This document shows positions 6,688-7,024 of a DNA stretch of 7,024 nt, in pieces (positions within the stretch are counted from its first letter, which is position 1; every line of letters starts with the position of its first letter). The notes beneath the pieces are model-generated. The model did not search any database, had not been told where the DNA came from, and saw only the letters and a list, made by a program, of their open reading frames with translations. The stretch is from Pseudomonadota bacterium (lineage in GTDB: Bacteria > Pseudomonadota > Alphaproteobacteria > Rhizobiales > Tepidamorphaceae): NCBI GenBank assembly GCA_023435545.1, contig JAEYRQ010000011.1, positions 1-7,024 of the forward strand, read 5' to 3'. The position numbers and the translations under genes were made by a program.

Positions 6688-7024
6688 CTACCAGGTGCGC
6701 TCGAGGCGCTGGCGCAGGAAGATTGCGATCCCGTTCACCAGGATCAGGAAACCGAGCAGGACCAGGATCGCTGCCGATGTGCGGTCGACGAAGCCGCGCT
6801 CCGGGCTGTCCGCCCAGATGAAGATCTGGGTCGGCAACGCCGTCGAGGCGTCCAGCAGGCCGCCGGGAGGCGCGGTGATGAAGGCGTTCATGCCGATCAG
6901 GAGCAGCGGCGCCGTCTCGCCGAGTGCCTGGGCGAGCCCGATGATCGTGCCGGTCAGGATGCCCGGCAGCGCCAGCGGCAGCACATGGTGCATGATCACC
7001 TGGTGGCGCGAGGCCCCCATGCCG
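6688..7024 (-). CDS. pstA: Phosphate ABC transporter permease PstA, C-terminal part (5' end outside window)
   Basis: The last 111 or so residues of an inner-membrane permease, ending in TAG at 6690-6688. Seen: the end of the EAA cytoplasmic loop that docks with the ATPase ([20 protein letters not shown]), a hydrophobic segment following it ([20 protein letters not shown]), the loop FITAPPGG and [16 protein letters not shown], and a last membrane helix ([20 protein letters not shown]) with a basic tail RQRLERTW. The ADSPERGFV and [11 protein letters not shown] wording is characteristic of PstA rather than PstC. With PstC it forms the channel for phosphate delivered by PstS, driven by PstB. pstC and the operon promoter should lie to the right of the window. 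The ATG at 7020 is internal, since a Gly codon in the same frame precedes it and the loop motif is incomplete. Confidence 0.94.
   Translation of the reverse strand, partial: GMGASRHQVIMHHVLPLALPGILTGTIIGLAQALGETAPLLLIGMNAFITAPPGGLLDASTALPTQIFIWADSPERGFVDRTSAAILVLLGFLILVNGIAIFLRQRLERTW

Noticed and set aside
5790..6821. Plus-strand open frame of 343 codons across phoU, pstB and pstA
   Set aside because: It runs antisense to three conserved genes with intact motifs, crosses their boundaries, and shows no family features.

Overview
The window is GC-rich, tightly packed chromosomal DNA from an alphaproteobacterium. The best taxonomic marker is gcrA, a cell-cycle regulator essentially confined to Alphaproteobacteria. 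Its neighbours (arginine biosynthesis genes with hslO on one side, the pst-phoU-phoB phosphate operon on the other) look most like Hyphomicrobiales (Rhizobiales) or close relatives. That placement is inferred from gene content and protein style, not from a search. There are no RNA genes, mobile elements or CRISPR arrays.

Left part (1-3416): the 3' end of an argE-type deacetylase reads rightward. It meets a leftward operon argD-argF-hslO tail to tail. argD and argF overlap by 4 bases (ATGA), and argF and hslO by 1 base (TGATG), so translation is probably coupled. ArgD makes N-acetylornithine, ArgE releases ornithine, and ArgF converts ornithine to citrulline, so three successive arginine steps sit together. 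Hsp33 (hslO), a redox-switched chaperone, rides at the operon's end.

Middle (3417-3804): a 388-base divergent intergenic region. On the argD side it has a near-consensus sigma70 promoter (TTGACA, 16 bases, TATTAT), a perfect 8-bp inverted repeat just after the predicted transcript start, and a 13-base tandem repeat touching the -35. On the gcrA side there are five GANTC sites, the CcrM methylation sequence read by GcrA, within 189 bases. This suggests methylation-dependent autoregulation of gcrA.

Right part (3805-7024): gcrA reads rightward and converges on a leftward phosphate operon in the order pstA (5' part cut off), pstB, phoU, phoB. A long imperfect hairpin fills the short gcrA/phoB gap. 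PstA and PstB are parts of the high-affinity phosphate ABC importer, PhoU links the importer to signalling, and PhoB is the response regulator.

The most striking observation is that PhoB has valine (GTC) at residue 53, where the phospho-acceptor aspartate belongs, while the rest of its active site and DNA-binding domain look intact. It is either a real phosphorylation-blind PhoB or a one-base mutation or sequence error. No wholly new system is evident; the rest is conserved housekeeping and regulatory genes.
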